Source: CAWHYG01 sp963833505
GTDB lineage: Bacteria; Eisenbacteria; RBG-16-71-46; CAIMUX01
NCBI GenBank assembly: GCA_963833505.1
Contig: CAWHYG010000006.1
Location: 1-64,000 of the forward strand
Direction: 5' to 3'
DNA: 64,000 bases
In this document: positions 1-8,218 of the stretch, one piece after another
Position numbering within the stretch: the first letter of the stretch is position 1
Layout: the number at the start of each line of letters is the position of its first letter
The notes under the pieces: generated by a model
Seen by the model: only the letters and a program-made list of their open reading frames with translations
What the model was told of the DNA's origin: nothing
Databases searched by the model: none
Made by a program: the position numbers and the translations under genes

Positions 1-69
1 CCCGGGCAGGACTTGAACCTGCAACCCTGCGGTTAACAGCCGCATGCTCTACCATTGAGCTACCGAGGA
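1..69 (-). tRNA. tRNA-Asn(GTT), 3' end cut by window edge
   Basis: Read on the minus strand, this folds as a cloverleaf: acceptor 5' strand TCCTCGG (69-63), D stem GCTC/GAGC, anticodon loop with GTT between CT and AA, and T stem GCAGG/CCTGC around TTCAAGT. The 3' acceptor strand is present for five of seven bases (CCGGG) and then the window ends, so the last pairs, the discriminator base and any CCA are outside. Anticodon GTT decodes AAC/AAT. Confidence 0.93.
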
Positions 70-196
70 GCAACGAACTACTGATCCATCGATCGGCCGG
101 AGAGCCCGCGTCCTGAATGGCCGCGACGCCCGAACCTCGACGCCAGACCGGCATTGTAGGAGACGGCAAATCCTCTGTCAACCGGGACGATCTCTC

Positions 197-215
197 AGGC
201 CGGGGCCGCCGGCCT
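197..215 (-). terminator. hairpin downstream of the M14 peptidase gene
   Basis: A perfect 7-bp stem AGGCCGG/CCGGCCT with a 5-nt loop lies about 25 nt past the peptidase stop codon. No T-run follows on the minus strand, so it may be only a stabilising 3' hairpin rather than a factor-independent terminator. Confidence 0.3.
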
Positions 216-237
216 GGCGACCCACCCGTCCCGCCCG

Positions 238-2025
238 CTACAGCACCACGACCCGCCGGCTCGCCTCCGCTTTCCCGGCCTGGACCCGCAGCGCATAGAC
301 CCCCGAGGCCGCCCGCGCCCCGGCGTCCGTCCGTCCGTCCCACTGGATCTCATGCGCGCCCGCCGTCATCGGCCCGGAGGCCAGCGTCCGAACCAGGCGC
401 CCGGAGATGTCGTACACCCCGGCCATGACCGTCCCGGCCGAAGCCACGCGAAGCGAAGCCCGGATCGGCCCCGCCACGACGCCAAGCGGATTGGGCGCCG
501 GGGCCGACAGCTCCAGGGCCGCCGGACCCTCCGCAAGGCCGCGACCATCCACGCCGGACGGTATGGGCTGAAGCGCCACGTTCAGCTCGGTGGGCGCGCC
601 GCTCGTCGCCACCACCTTCGAGATCGTCTTCGTCTGGAAGTTGTCGGCGGCGAAGGTCATCGTGTAGGTCCCGGGCAGAAGCAGGCGGTGATAATCGCCG
701 AGCCCGGAATCCGTATAGATGTGCTTTCCGATCTCGACCACGTTGACTTCGGCCAGAAGCGGCTGGCCATTCGAGGCGTTCGTGACGATGCCCTCGACCA
801 TCCCTCCCTGGAGCGTGCGCCCCATGTACCAGAGCATGGCATCGCGGTTGTCGCTCCAGCAGGCGTCCATGGCGGAGTAGGCCGGCCACTTGGTTTGATC
901 GATCTCGGCCGTGATGTCCATCTCGTTCCGCCAGTTGTAGCACCAGTCCTGCATGCCGCCGTGGACGATGTACCACTGCGCACCGTTGATGACCCCGTGC
1001 ACTCCGATTCCGCCGTCGCCGTTCCACATCGGAGGATTCAGGACCGAATACCCATCGGCGATGCTCCAGATGAGATCATTGTCGGGCGGCAGCGTGTACT
1101 GGCAGTCCCACGGCAGATTCAGGACCAAAGAGCCGCTGTGATAGTTGGCGGAGAGGATGAAGGTGTGCGCGTAGCCGAAGTACATGTGGGCCTGCGTCTC
1201 GGGCTCCCTCCCGGAGGGGTTGTCGTTCGGGTCGGTGATCGGATCGGGGAAGTTCCGGTTCAGGTCCACGCCATGGTAGTTGTACCGGGTGCCGTTCACG
1301 TAGCCGTCGGGATTGCTCAGGGGCAGGAACCACAGCTCGGCCGAGTTGACCAGATTGGTCACGGTGGGATCGATCCCGTAGTTGTCCGTCAGGTAGTGGA
1401 TCATCCGCCGGCACATCTCCATGCCGGGAGGCTCATCGCCGTGGATGGTCGAGGTGAACTTGAACTCGGGCTCGAACTCGTGGATCCCAACATGGTCGGA
1501 GATCTTCATGATCCAGAGAGATCGCCCCTGGACGCTCGTGCCGATGGAGGTGAGCTGGCAGATATCGGGATGGGCCGCCGCCACCGCCTGGAGATCGGCC
1601 TGGAGATCGGTGTAGGAGGGCCAGTTCGTGAAATGCGGCTGCGGATGCCCGCCCGCCTGCCTCTGCGTCTCCTCCTGATCCCACTGCTTCTTGACCTCGA
1701 GAAACATCTCTTTGGCCAGGTTCCGCACGGGGGTCACTTCGAATCCCGCCGCCTGGAGGCGCGCGCTCTCCTGGTCATCGATGTAGGCGCGCACCGTTCC
1801 CGGCATGGCCGGCCCCTCCGGCAGCAGGATCTGATCCACGTCGATGCCCAGATCGACGACCTGCCGGGCCTGCTCCTGGCCGAGGACCGAAATGTCGACG
1901 GGATACCGGTCCGAGAAGGCGCAGGTGGGATCGACCGGGAAGGCCGGTGCGGCCATTGCGCTGGAAGACGCGAGCAGGACAAGACCGAAGCACCAAAGCC
2001 GGAGTGCCCAGGAGCCGGAGCGCAT
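238..2025 (-). CDS. Secreted M14 zinc carboxypeptidase with CarboxypepD-like and FlgD-type C-terminal domains
   Basis: A 595-aa exported metallopeptidase, expected to cleave C-terminal residues outside the cytoplasm. A signal peptide (residues 1 to about 26, hydrophobic core CFGLVLLASS, AMA cleavage site) is followed by a prodomain-like region and an M14 domain at about 135-405. Visible catalytic residues are the zinc motif HGDE (H195, E198), the substrate-binding Arg in DLNRNF (R257), the third zinc ligand H296 in NYHSG, and the catalytic Glu in ITAEID (E374). A transthyretin-like regulatory domain (about 408-490) and a FlgD Ig-like domain (about 510-595, with DISGRLVR and SGVYALRV) follow. 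Such C-terminal domains usually anchor or sort secreted proteins in FCB-group bacteria. The start is an ATG 7 nt behind AGGAGG. The gene stands alone; substrate specificity cannot be read from the sequence. Confidence 0.93.
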   Translation of the reverse strand: MRSGSWALRLWCFGLVLLASSSAMAAPAFPVDPTCAFSDRYPVDISVLGQEQARQVVDLGIDVDQILLPEGPAMPGTVRAYIDDQESARLQAAGFEVTPVRNLAKEMFLEVKKQWDQEETQRQAGGHPQPHFTNWPSYTDLQADLQAVAAAHPDICQLTSIGTSVQGRSLWIMKISDHVGIHEFEPEFKFTSTIHGDEPPGMEMCRRMIHYLTDNYGIDPTVTNLVNSAELWFLPLSNPDGYVNGTRYNYHGVDLNRNFPDPITDPNDNPSGREPETQAHMYFGYAHTFILSANYHSGSLVLNLPWDCQYTLPPDNDLIWSIADGYSVLNPPMWNGDGGIGVHGVINGAQWYIVHGGMQDWCYNWRNEMDITAEIDQTKWPAYSAMDACWSDNRDAMLWYMGRTLQGGMVEGIVTNASNGQPLLAEVNVVEIGKHIYTDSGLGDYHRLLLPGTYTMTFAADNFQTKTISKVVATSGAPTELNVALQPIPSGVDGRGLAEGPAALELSAPAPNPLGVVAGPIRASLRVASAGTVMAGVYDISGRLVRTLASGPMTAGAHEIQWDGRTDAGARAASGVYALRVQAGKAEASRRVVVL

Positions 2026-2473
2026 GATTCCCTCCTGATTCCAGAAGACGATCGCCCGGCGGACCCGACGGCGATCGGAGCGATTCGAAACCTCCCTGGC
2101 GCCTGCGGAAGACGCCGCTCCCTATTCTATCAGGGATTCCGCGCTCCGGCGGCGCGAATCTGCTTCAAGGTCGAAGCCGGCTCCCGGCTCCGACCGAAAG
2201 CGCTGCAAGCATCCCGCCCGCCGTTCCACGCCAGTGATTCCGGATCACCGAAAGCGGTGGATGATTCGGACTGCCCAAAGCGACGACCGCCTCAGCAGCA
2301 GGTTGAGCCGATTCCAGTTGAGGCGCCCCCGGCTTTCGGGTGGCTAGTTTTGCTGGCTGATTTGACTGGTGGTACGGTTCCGCCGGGCGATGGCCCGGTG
2401 GAGAACCGGTCACGCGCCTGGGACCCGGGGCCAGGATCTGAGATGGCCGTTTCCACGAAGTTCTGGACAGCCC
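2026..2473. other. gene-free upstream region of the peptidase
   Basis: No believable gene is seen; the long open frames here are by-products of high GC. On the minus strand TAGAAT (2129-2124) could be a -10 box for the peptidase gene, but no good -35 accompanies it. Around 2370-2410 the sequence (GGTTCCGCCGG and GAGAACCGGTCA) looks like a decayed outlier of the 42-bp repeat that starts at about 2474. A fragment of the same repeat, GTCAACCGGGACG, also occurs at 178-190, beyond the 3' end of the peptidase gene. Confidence 0.5.
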
Positions 2474-3692
2474 CTCTGGTTCCGCCGAACCAGGACGCCT
2501 CGGTCAACCGGGGCGGTCCTGTTCCGCCGAACCATCACGCCTTGGTCAACCGGGACGCTCTGATTCCGCCGAACCATTACGCCTTGGTCAACCGGGGCGC
2601 TCTGATTCCGCCGAATCATGACGCCTTGGTCAACCGGGGCGCTCTGATTCCGCCGAACCATTACGCCTTGGTCAACCGGGGCGCTCTGATTCCGCCGAAC
2701 CATGCCGCCTCGGTCAACCGGGGCGCTCTGATTCCGCCGAACCATCACGCCTTGGTCAACCGGGGTGCTCTGATTCCGCCGAACCATGCCGCCTCGGTCA
2801 ACCGGGGCGCTCTGATTCCGCCGAACCATGCCGCCTCGGTCAACCGGGGCGCTCTGATTCCGCCGAACCATGCCGCCTCGGTCAACCGGGACGCTCTGAT
2901 TCCGCCGAATCATGACGCCTCGGTCAACCGGGACGCTCTGATTCCGCCGAATCATGACGCCTCGGTCAACCGGGACGCTCTGATTCCGCCGAATCATGAC
3001 ACCCTGGTCAACCGGGACGCTCTGATTCCGCCGAATCATGACACCTTGGTCAACCGGGGACGCTCCTGTTCCGCCGAACTACGACGCCTCGGTCAACCGG
3101 GGCGCTCCTGTTCCGCCGAACCATGACGCCTCGGTCAACCGGGACGCTCCTGTTCCGCCGAACCATGACGCCTCGGTCAACCGGGGCGCTCCTGTTCCGC
3201 CGAACCATGGCGCCTCGGTCAACCGGGGCGCTCCTGTTCCGCCGAACCATGACGCCTTGGTCAACCGGGACGCTCCTGTTCCGCCGAACCATGCCGCCTC
3301 GGTCAACCGGGACGCTCCTGTTCCGCCGAACCATGACGCCTCGGTCAACCGGGACGCTCCTGTTCCGCCGAACCACGACGCCCTGATCAACCGGGACGCT
3401 CCTGTTCCGCCGAACCATGACCCCTTGGTCAACCGGGACGCTCCTGTTCCGCCGAACCATGACCCCTTGGTCAACCGGGGCGCTCCTGTTCCGCCGAACC
3501 AGGACACCTTGGTCAACCGGGACGCTCTGGTTCCGCCGAATCATGACACCTTGGTCAACCGGGACGTTTTGATTCCGCCGAATCATGACACTTTGGTCAA
3601 TCGGGACGCTCTGGTTCCGCCGAACTACGACGCCTCGGTCAACCGGGACGCTCTGGTTCCGCCCAGCCAGGACGCCTCGGTCGTCCAAGGCG
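2474..3692. repeat. 42-bp tandem array, 29 copies
   Basis: Twenty-nine head-to-tail copies of a 42-bp unit, with cores TTCCGCCGAACCATGACGCC and GGTCAACCGGGACGCTC in each. Two sub-families are visible: copies 1-14 mostly read GCTCTGATTCCG, and copies 15-25 read GCTCCTGTTCCG, returning to the first style at the end. One extra base between copies 14 and 15 (about 3058-3061) breaks the 42-bp phase and so shifts any reading frame. Because 42 is a multiple of three, several frames stay open on both strands (plus strand VPPNHDASVNRDAL, minus strand MVRRNRSVPVDRGV). Differences between copies fall mainly at codon positions 1 and 2 in both long frames, which argues against a selected protein. Degenerate half-copies flank the array (about 2370 and 3716-3735). 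The peptidase gene lies on one side and insertion-sequence debris on the other. Confidence 0.95.
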
Positions 3693-4059
3693 GTTCGCCT
3701 CGGCCGAGGTACAAGGTTCCCTGGTCAACCGGGGCGGCCCACCGGTGCGTGACGAACTCGTCTCATCAATCGATCGAGATTCCGCTCCCGATCGCCGATT
3801 CCGGGCATTCCGATCAGGTATCGAGAGCCGAGCCGAAGCCGGGAGATCCTCTCCGTCGAGGAGGGACCTCGGATCTCCGAATGGCAAGGAAGAGGCTTTC
3901 GATGAGCCAGATGCGCCAGGTTCCTGGATCGGTTCTTGCGGTCTGTCCCCCACAATGTGGCTTTGGGGGATCTCCTGGCGTTGCGGCGGTCCGGAAATGG
4001 GTCTGCGGCGGGACTTTCCTGAACCCTTTCCGGAAGCGAAGACGTCCGATGGGCCGCGC
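3693..4059. other. gene-free stretch between repeat array and IS remnant
   Basis: No recognisable gene is seen. A truncated repeat piece (TGGTCAACCGGGGCGG) sits at 3721-3737. A perfect 7-bp inverted repeat TCCCCCA/TGGGGGA (3946-3952 and 3964-3970, 11-nt loop) lies about 90 bp beyond the transposase stop codon and could be part of an old element end, but no matching end is seen on the far side. Confidence 0.45.
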
Positions 4060-4517
4060 CTAGCCCGGATTGTTCGTGAAGGGACTGGAACGGGCCGTCC
4101 GGAGGCCTCGGGGAGGTCCCGGTGGCCGGCGAACCCCCGTTTTCTTGAGAACCGAGTCGATCTTGAGCAAGAGCTCCCGGAGCGTCCACACCTGAGCCCG
4201 GGCGCACGATGTCGGCCGAGCTTCACGCCGCAGCTCCCGCAGGAGAACGTAGGCGGCGGCGGTCAACAGGACCCGGCACTGGTTCGCCGGGGAGCGAGAG
4301 CAACTCGTGCGATCGATCTCCAGCCCGTACCTGAGCTCCTTGATGCGGTTCTCCACGTCCCCGCGTTCACAGTAGACACGCTCGTAGACCCAGCGGGGTG
4401 TCTGCCGGAGTTGGTCACGACGAAACGGGGGGTGTCCTTGGGAAGTCTCCCTTCAGTCTCACCACCTCTGCCTTGATGATGACGCGTCTGGGATGAGACC
4501 ACTTTGTCGGTTTCCAT
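4060..4517 (-). pseudogene. C-terminal remnant of an IS1380-family transposase
   Basis: Pieced together from three frames, the minus strand reads RVIIKAEVVRLKGDFPR, then DTPRFVVTN, then TPRWVYERVYCERGDVENR and onward to DRTS..NQ, ending NNPG and a stop at 4060. The order (I)IKAE, PRFVVTN, WVYE, DxENRIKEL, DRTS is the C-terminal third of IS1380-type DDE transposases. At least two frameshifts separate the blocks, and everything N-terminal to about 4500, including most of the catalytic domain, is missing. It is therefore dead. The longest intact piece (4356-4060) alone gives 98 residues. It points away from the IS21 remnant next to it. Confidence 0.8.
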
Positions 4518-4541
4518 AACCTAGGGACCCTTTCGGGCCGA

Positions 4542-4601
4542 GTTTTTCAGAACCTTTCCCCCCTCTAGGTCTAGGTCTAGGGGCAGGTTTTTCAGAACCT
4601 T
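4542..4601. repeat. 15-bp direct repeats with TCTAGG runs between IS fragments
   Basis: GTTTTTCAGAACCTT occurs exactly at 4542-4556 and 4587-4601, each followed by a C-run. Between them lies CTAGGTCTAGGTCTAG, a short hexamer repeat. The pair sits where the IS1380-type fragment ends and before the IS21-type fragment begins, so it may mark an element end or a past junction. Confidence 0.6.
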
Positions 4602-4647
4602 GCCCCCCCCTGCTCCAGACGTGATCCGGGTCTGCGACACTTCTCCG

Positions 4648-4666
4648 GCCGGCCATGGTGGCCGGC
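4648..4666. repeat. inverted repeat upstream of istA remnant
   Basis: GCCGGCCA, a 3-nt TGG loop, then TGGCCGGC form a perfect 8-bp dyad 17 nt ahead of the istA start codon. It could be an old IS21 subterminal site or simply a hairpin. Confidence 0.4.
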
Positions 4667-4682
4667 AAGGGGAGGTGCCGGG

Positions 4683-5200
4683 ATGACCTACAGGGAAGTC
4701 ACGATGCTGGAGACCAAGGAACTGCTGCGGCTCTGGATGAACGGCATGGGGATCAAGACCAATCGCCGGTTTCCTGGGCGTGGACCCGAAGACCGTGCGT
4801 CGCTACGTAAGGGTCGGCCAGGAGCACGGGCTCGCAGCCGGCCAGGACCCGGGCCGCACTGACCGAAGAGATCGTCATCGCGGTGATGGCGGCCTTCCGG
4901 GACGTTCCGGGCCGCCCGCCGGGGGAGTCGTGGGCGTTGTGCCGGACCCATCGCGTTTTCATCGAGCAGCACCTGGGGAATCGAGTAGAACGAGCCGTGG
5001 CCACCGTTCGCGACGACTGCTTCGGCGGCGAGCACATCTACACCATCGAACAGGCCCGGGACCGCGCCGGTTGCTGGTGCCTCACCGAGTACGGCATGCG
5101 CCGCCACTCGAGCACGCACCGGATGCCGCGGGAACACTTCGAGACCGAGGAGAAGGCCGCCCTTCTGCCGGCGCCGACCGACCGGTACGACCCGCCTGGT
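4683..5200 (+). pseudogene. IS21-family istA, frameshifted and missing its catalytic core
   Basis: The plus strand starts MTYREVTMLETKELLRLW, continues in a second frame as IAGFLGVDPKTVRRYVRVG, and in a third as EEIVIAVMAAF...GESWALCRTHRVFIEQHLG. These are the N-terminal helix-turn-helix blocks of IstA transposases. Directly after EQHLG the sequence jumps to NRVERAVATVRDDCFGGEH and ends near LLPAPTDRYDPP, which matches the C-terminal end of IstA. The DDE integrase core is therefore deleted in one step, and two frameshifts lie upstream. No istB helper ATPase follows. This is a non-functional deletion remnant. The ATG at 4683 follows a GGGGAGGTGCCGGG Shine-Dalgarno region, a trace of the original start. 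Confidence 0.82.
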
Positions 5201-5682
5201 ACTGGCATTCCCCATGGACGTGTTCCGTCTGCCTGCTCCGGCGCGACCGTTTCCGGGCCGCCCTCGGTGAGGTGTTCCACTTCACCCGAACGGCCGTTGC
5301 GACGAGGTAGATTCCACAGCAGCAGGAAGCCGGGTCGGGGGTCCGAGCGAGCGAAGCGAGCGTGCGATAGGACGGACGGAGGGCGAGACCCGCGCAGCGG
5401 GTCGAGGTCCGAAGCGGCGCGCAGCGACGCGAAGGACGGAGCGCGAAGCGCGACCCCGGAGGAGGGCCGACCCGGAGCGCGAAGCGCGGAGGGGATCGCC
5501 CATCCTCTCCGAAAGACAGCCCCGAAAAACACTCGCCCGCCGATCGATCGGTCCGGTTCTGGCCAAGCCGGGAAGGGACGTTGCTCATTGCGGCGGATCG
5601 GAATCGCCGCTTAGACTCTGAAGCCGGATAAGGCGTTGGCCAGTCAGCCTCGAACCCCGCAATCCGGAGGAGAATCATCCCC
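5201..5682. other. low-complexity spacer before the sulfatase gene
   Basis: No gene is seen. Between about 5335 and 5500 the DNA is built from short shuffled motifs (GCGAAGCG, GCGAGCG, GGACGGA, GACCCG), which keeps most frames open without coding meaning. Closer to the sulfatase a possible weak promoter is TTGCGG (5588-5593), 18 nt, TAGACT (5612-5617), with a GCGGCG/CGCCGC dyad in its spacer. Confidence 0.45.
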
Positions 5683-8142
5683 ATGGGACGTATCGTTCGT
5701 CGGGCCGGACAGCGCCGCGGGCGCCGGCGCGGGAACCTTGCCGCCATCGTGGTTCTTGGCCTCGTCGGCCTGGCTGCCGCGGGCGGCTGCTCCCGATCGA
5801 GCCGCGAGGCGCCCATCGCGCCGGATGAAACCAAACCCGGGCACCATGGATCCTGGCTCTCCGTGCCTCCCGCCTCTCCGCCGCTCAACCTCATCATCTT
5901 CACCCTCGACACCACGCGGCGGAATCACCTCTCCTGCTACGGCTACGGCAAGGGGACGACCCCGAACCTCGATCGGATCGCATCCGAAGGCATCCTGTTC
6001 GAGAACGGCACCACGCCCTGCCCGGTCACGCTGGCGGCCCACTCGAGCATCATGACCGGCGAGTATCCCTACCAGCACGGAGTGCGGAACAACGGCACCT
6101 ACGTTTTGCCCGATCGCGCGGTCACGCTGGCCGAGGTGTTGAAGAGCCGCGGCTATGACACCGGCGCGATCCTGGGAGGCTTCCCGGTCGACCATCGCTT
6201 CGGGCTCGCGCAGGGATTCGATCATTACGACGATCAGTTCCCTGCCACCAGCGTGCGCCGGCGATCCGATACCGCGCAGCGGCCGGCCGCCGACGTGACT
6301 CGTCTCGCGCTGGAGTGGCTGGACGGGCGCCAGGGCCGTCCCTTCTTTCTCTGGTTGCATTACTTCGATCCGCATGCGCCCTACACGCCGCCCGAGCCCT
6401 ACAAGACCCGCTACGCCGACGCGCCCTACGACGGCGAGATCGCCTCCATGGACGCCTCGATCGGCGAAATGGTCGCCGGGCTCGAATCCCGCGGTTTGCT
6501 GGAGAAGACGGCGCTGCTCTTGGTCGGCGACCACGGCGAGAGTCTGGGCGACCACGGAGAGTCGACCCATTCGATCTTCATCTACGGCGCCACGCTGCGC
6601 GTGCCGTTCATCCTGCGCCTTCCGCACCAGGGACTCTTCGCCGACGGCTCCTGGCACGGAAAGCGGGTGCCGGCGCTGGTCAATCTGGTCGACTGCTTCC
6701 CCACCGCCCTCAACATCCTGGGCGTGACCGATTCGGAGCGGCCGCCGGTGGCGGGCATCAGCCTGCTGCCGGTGATCCAGGGCCAGGACCCCGGCCATCG
6801 CTGGATCTACTGCGAGACCCTCGTCCCGAAGCTCGAGTACACCTGGAGCGACCTCCGCGGCCTGGAAACGGCGCGCTGGAAGTACATCCGCGCGCCGCGG
6901 CCCGAGCTGTATGACCTGTCCAAGGACCCGGAGGAGGCGCGGAATCTCGCCTCGCGGGAGCCGAAGCTGGTTCGGGCGATGGAGGCCGACCTTGGGACCG
7001 TCCTGGCTTCGGACGTGGGCGGCGAGACCGGTCAGGTCGCGATGGACCAGGAGACGATCGAGAAGCTGCGAAGCCTGGGCTATCTCGCCGGCGCCGCGAC
7101 GACGAAGTCCGCCGGGGCGGCCCGCGATCCCAAGGATATGATCCGCACCTACGAGCTGGTCAACCTGGCCCGGAGCCGCGCGTCCGAGCACCAGCCGCTG
7201 GAAGCGCTGGCCCTCTGCGACTCGGTGTTCAAGACCGACGCGGCGGACGAGACGGCGCGGCGGATCCGCGCGATCTGCCTCATCCGCGTCGGGCGGGGCG
7301 CCCAGGCGGTGGGAGCCTATGACACGCTGCTCGCCGATTGCGGGGACTGTCCCGACCGGCTCGACCTGGAGAAGGGATGGGTTTCGGCCGCGGTCAGCGC
7401 GGGCCGCGCCACCGAGGCCGAGGCGCGCGTTCGAAGCCTCATCGGCGCTCACCCGGAGGCGGATGGGCTTCATCTCCTGCTCGGCCAGGTCCTGGCGGCG
7501 GAGAAGCGCCCGGACGACGCGGTGCGGGCCATGGAAGACGAGGCGCGGCTCTTCCCGACCGACGCCACTCCGCTGGTGTCGATCGGCGATCTGCGCTGGG
7601 CGTCGGGAGACCGCGCCCGGGCGGAAGAGGCGTACCGGAAGGCGCTGGCGGTGAATCCGCAGTCCGCCGACGCGCTGGCGAAGCTGGCCGAGCTGCTCTT
7701 CGCCTCCGGCAAGAACGAGGAGTCCCGGCGCCTGGTGGATCAGGCGCTGCAGAACGATCCGACGGATCCGACCGCGCTCTTCCGGAAGGCCTGGTTCCAG
7801 CGACAGGACGGCCTGAACGCCGAGGCCGCGGCCAACTTCCGGGCCGTGGTGGCGCGCGACCCGACGAATGTGGCCGCACTGTATAACCTGGGCAAGATCG
7901 ACTCCGAGCAGAACAGGTTCGATGAGGCGCTGCGATTGTTCCAGCAGGCGATCCGCGTCGGGCCGGCCACCCAGGACATCTATGTCAATCTGGGGGTCGT
8001 CCAGGCCCAGATGGGCAACCTCTCGGCGGCGGTCGAATCCTGGCAGAAGGCGATCGACCTCGACCCGAAGAGCCCAAATGTGGCCGGCATCCAGCGGAAC
8101 ATCGCGATGGCCCGGAGCCGGATGGCGGCGGGGACGCAGTAA
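5683..8142 (+). CDS. Membrane-anchored sulfatase-family hydrolase with C-terminal TPR repeats
   Basis: An 819-aa protein. A basic N-terminus and a hydrophobic stretch end in AAAGGC (C36), a plausible lipoprotein site, so it is probably envelope-bound and faces the periplasm. Residues about 68-450 form an alkaline-phosphatase-superfamily sulfatase domain: metal-binding D76 in FTLDTT, GYGKGTTPNLD, and D283/H284 in GDHGE. The usual CxPSR formylglycine motif is absent. The matching place reads CPVTLAAHSSIMTG, so Thr116 is the likely nucleophile; this would suit a phosphotransferase or phosphodiesterase as well as a sulfatase. From about 490 to the end there are TPR-like helices (AEEAYRKALAVNPQSADALAKLAELLF and related units must be read as repeats of about 34 residues), probably for protein contacts. 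The ATG follows GGAGGAG. The gene is alone on its strand and ends in a hairpin shared with rplQ. Confidence 0.88.
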   Translation: MGRIVRRAGQRRGRRRGNLAAIVVLGLVGLAAAGGCSRSSREAPIAPDETKPGHHGSWLSVPPASPPLNLIIFTLDTTRRNHLSCYGYGKGTTPNLDRIASEGILFENGTTPCPVTLAAHSSIMTGEYPYQHGVRNNGTYVLPDRAVTLAEVLKSRGYDTGAILGGFPVDHRFGLAQGFDHYDDQFPATSVRRRSDTAQRPAADVTRLALEWLDGRQGRPFFLWLHYFDPHAPYTPPEPYKTRYADAPYDGEIASMDASIGEMVAGLESRGLLEKTALLLVGDHGESLGDHGESTHSIFIYGATLRVPFILRLPHQGLFADGSWHGKRVPALVNLVDCFPTALNILGVTDSERPPVAGISLLPVIQGQDPGHRWIYCETLVPKLEYTWSDLRGLETARWKYIRAPRPELYDLSKDPEEARNLASREPKLVRAMEADLGTVLASDVGGETGQVAMDQETIEKLRSLGYLAGAATTKSAGAARDPKDMIRTYELVNLARSRASEHQPLEALALCDSVFKTDAADETARRIRAICLIRVGRGAQAVGAYDTLLADCGDCPDRLDLEKGWVSAAVSAGRATEAEARVRSLIGAHPEADGLHLLLGQVLAAEKRPDDAVRAMEDEARLFPTDATPLVSIGDLRWASGDRARAEEAYRKALAVNPQSADALAKLAELLFASGKNEESRRLVDQALQNDPTDPTALFRKAWFQRQDGLNAEAAANFRAVVARDPTNVAALYNLGKIDSEQNRFDEALRLFQQAIRVGPATQDIYVNLGVVQAQMGNLSAAVESWQKAIDLDPKSPNVAGIQRNIAMARSRMAAGTQ

Positions 8143-8147
8143 AAAGA

Positions 8148-8179
8148 GAGGACGGAAAAGCCTAGGCCTTTCCGCCCTC
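8148..8179. terminator. bidirectional terminator between sulfatase gene and rplQ
   Basis: A long dyad GAGGACGGAAAAGCC/GGCCTTTCCGCCCTC with two mismatches lies 5 nt after the sulfatase stop codon and 39 nt before the rplQ stop codon, which comes from the other side. Two genes converge here, so a shared terminator fits. No long T-run follows on either strand. Confidence 0.7.
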
Positions 8180-8218
8180 CTGATCCTGGGATCGATGCCC
8201 CGGGATCATTTCCAGGGA

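Noticed and set aside
352..3126. Plus-strand open frame of 924 codons across the peptidase gene and the repeat array
   Set aside because: The first part is antisense to the clear M14 gene and the rest is the 42-bp repeat; no start signal or domain.
2410..3688. Minus-strand basic repeat protein (MVRRNRSVPVDRGV units)
   Set aside because: Needs a frameshift to join its halves, and copy differences alter residues rather than silent sites. Kept as a repeat, not a gene.
2474..3692. CRISPR array or TALE-like protein repeat
   Set aside because: There are no unique spacers: the whole unit repeats. The 14-residue translations do not resemble TALE or other known modular repeats, and the phase slip breaks every frame.
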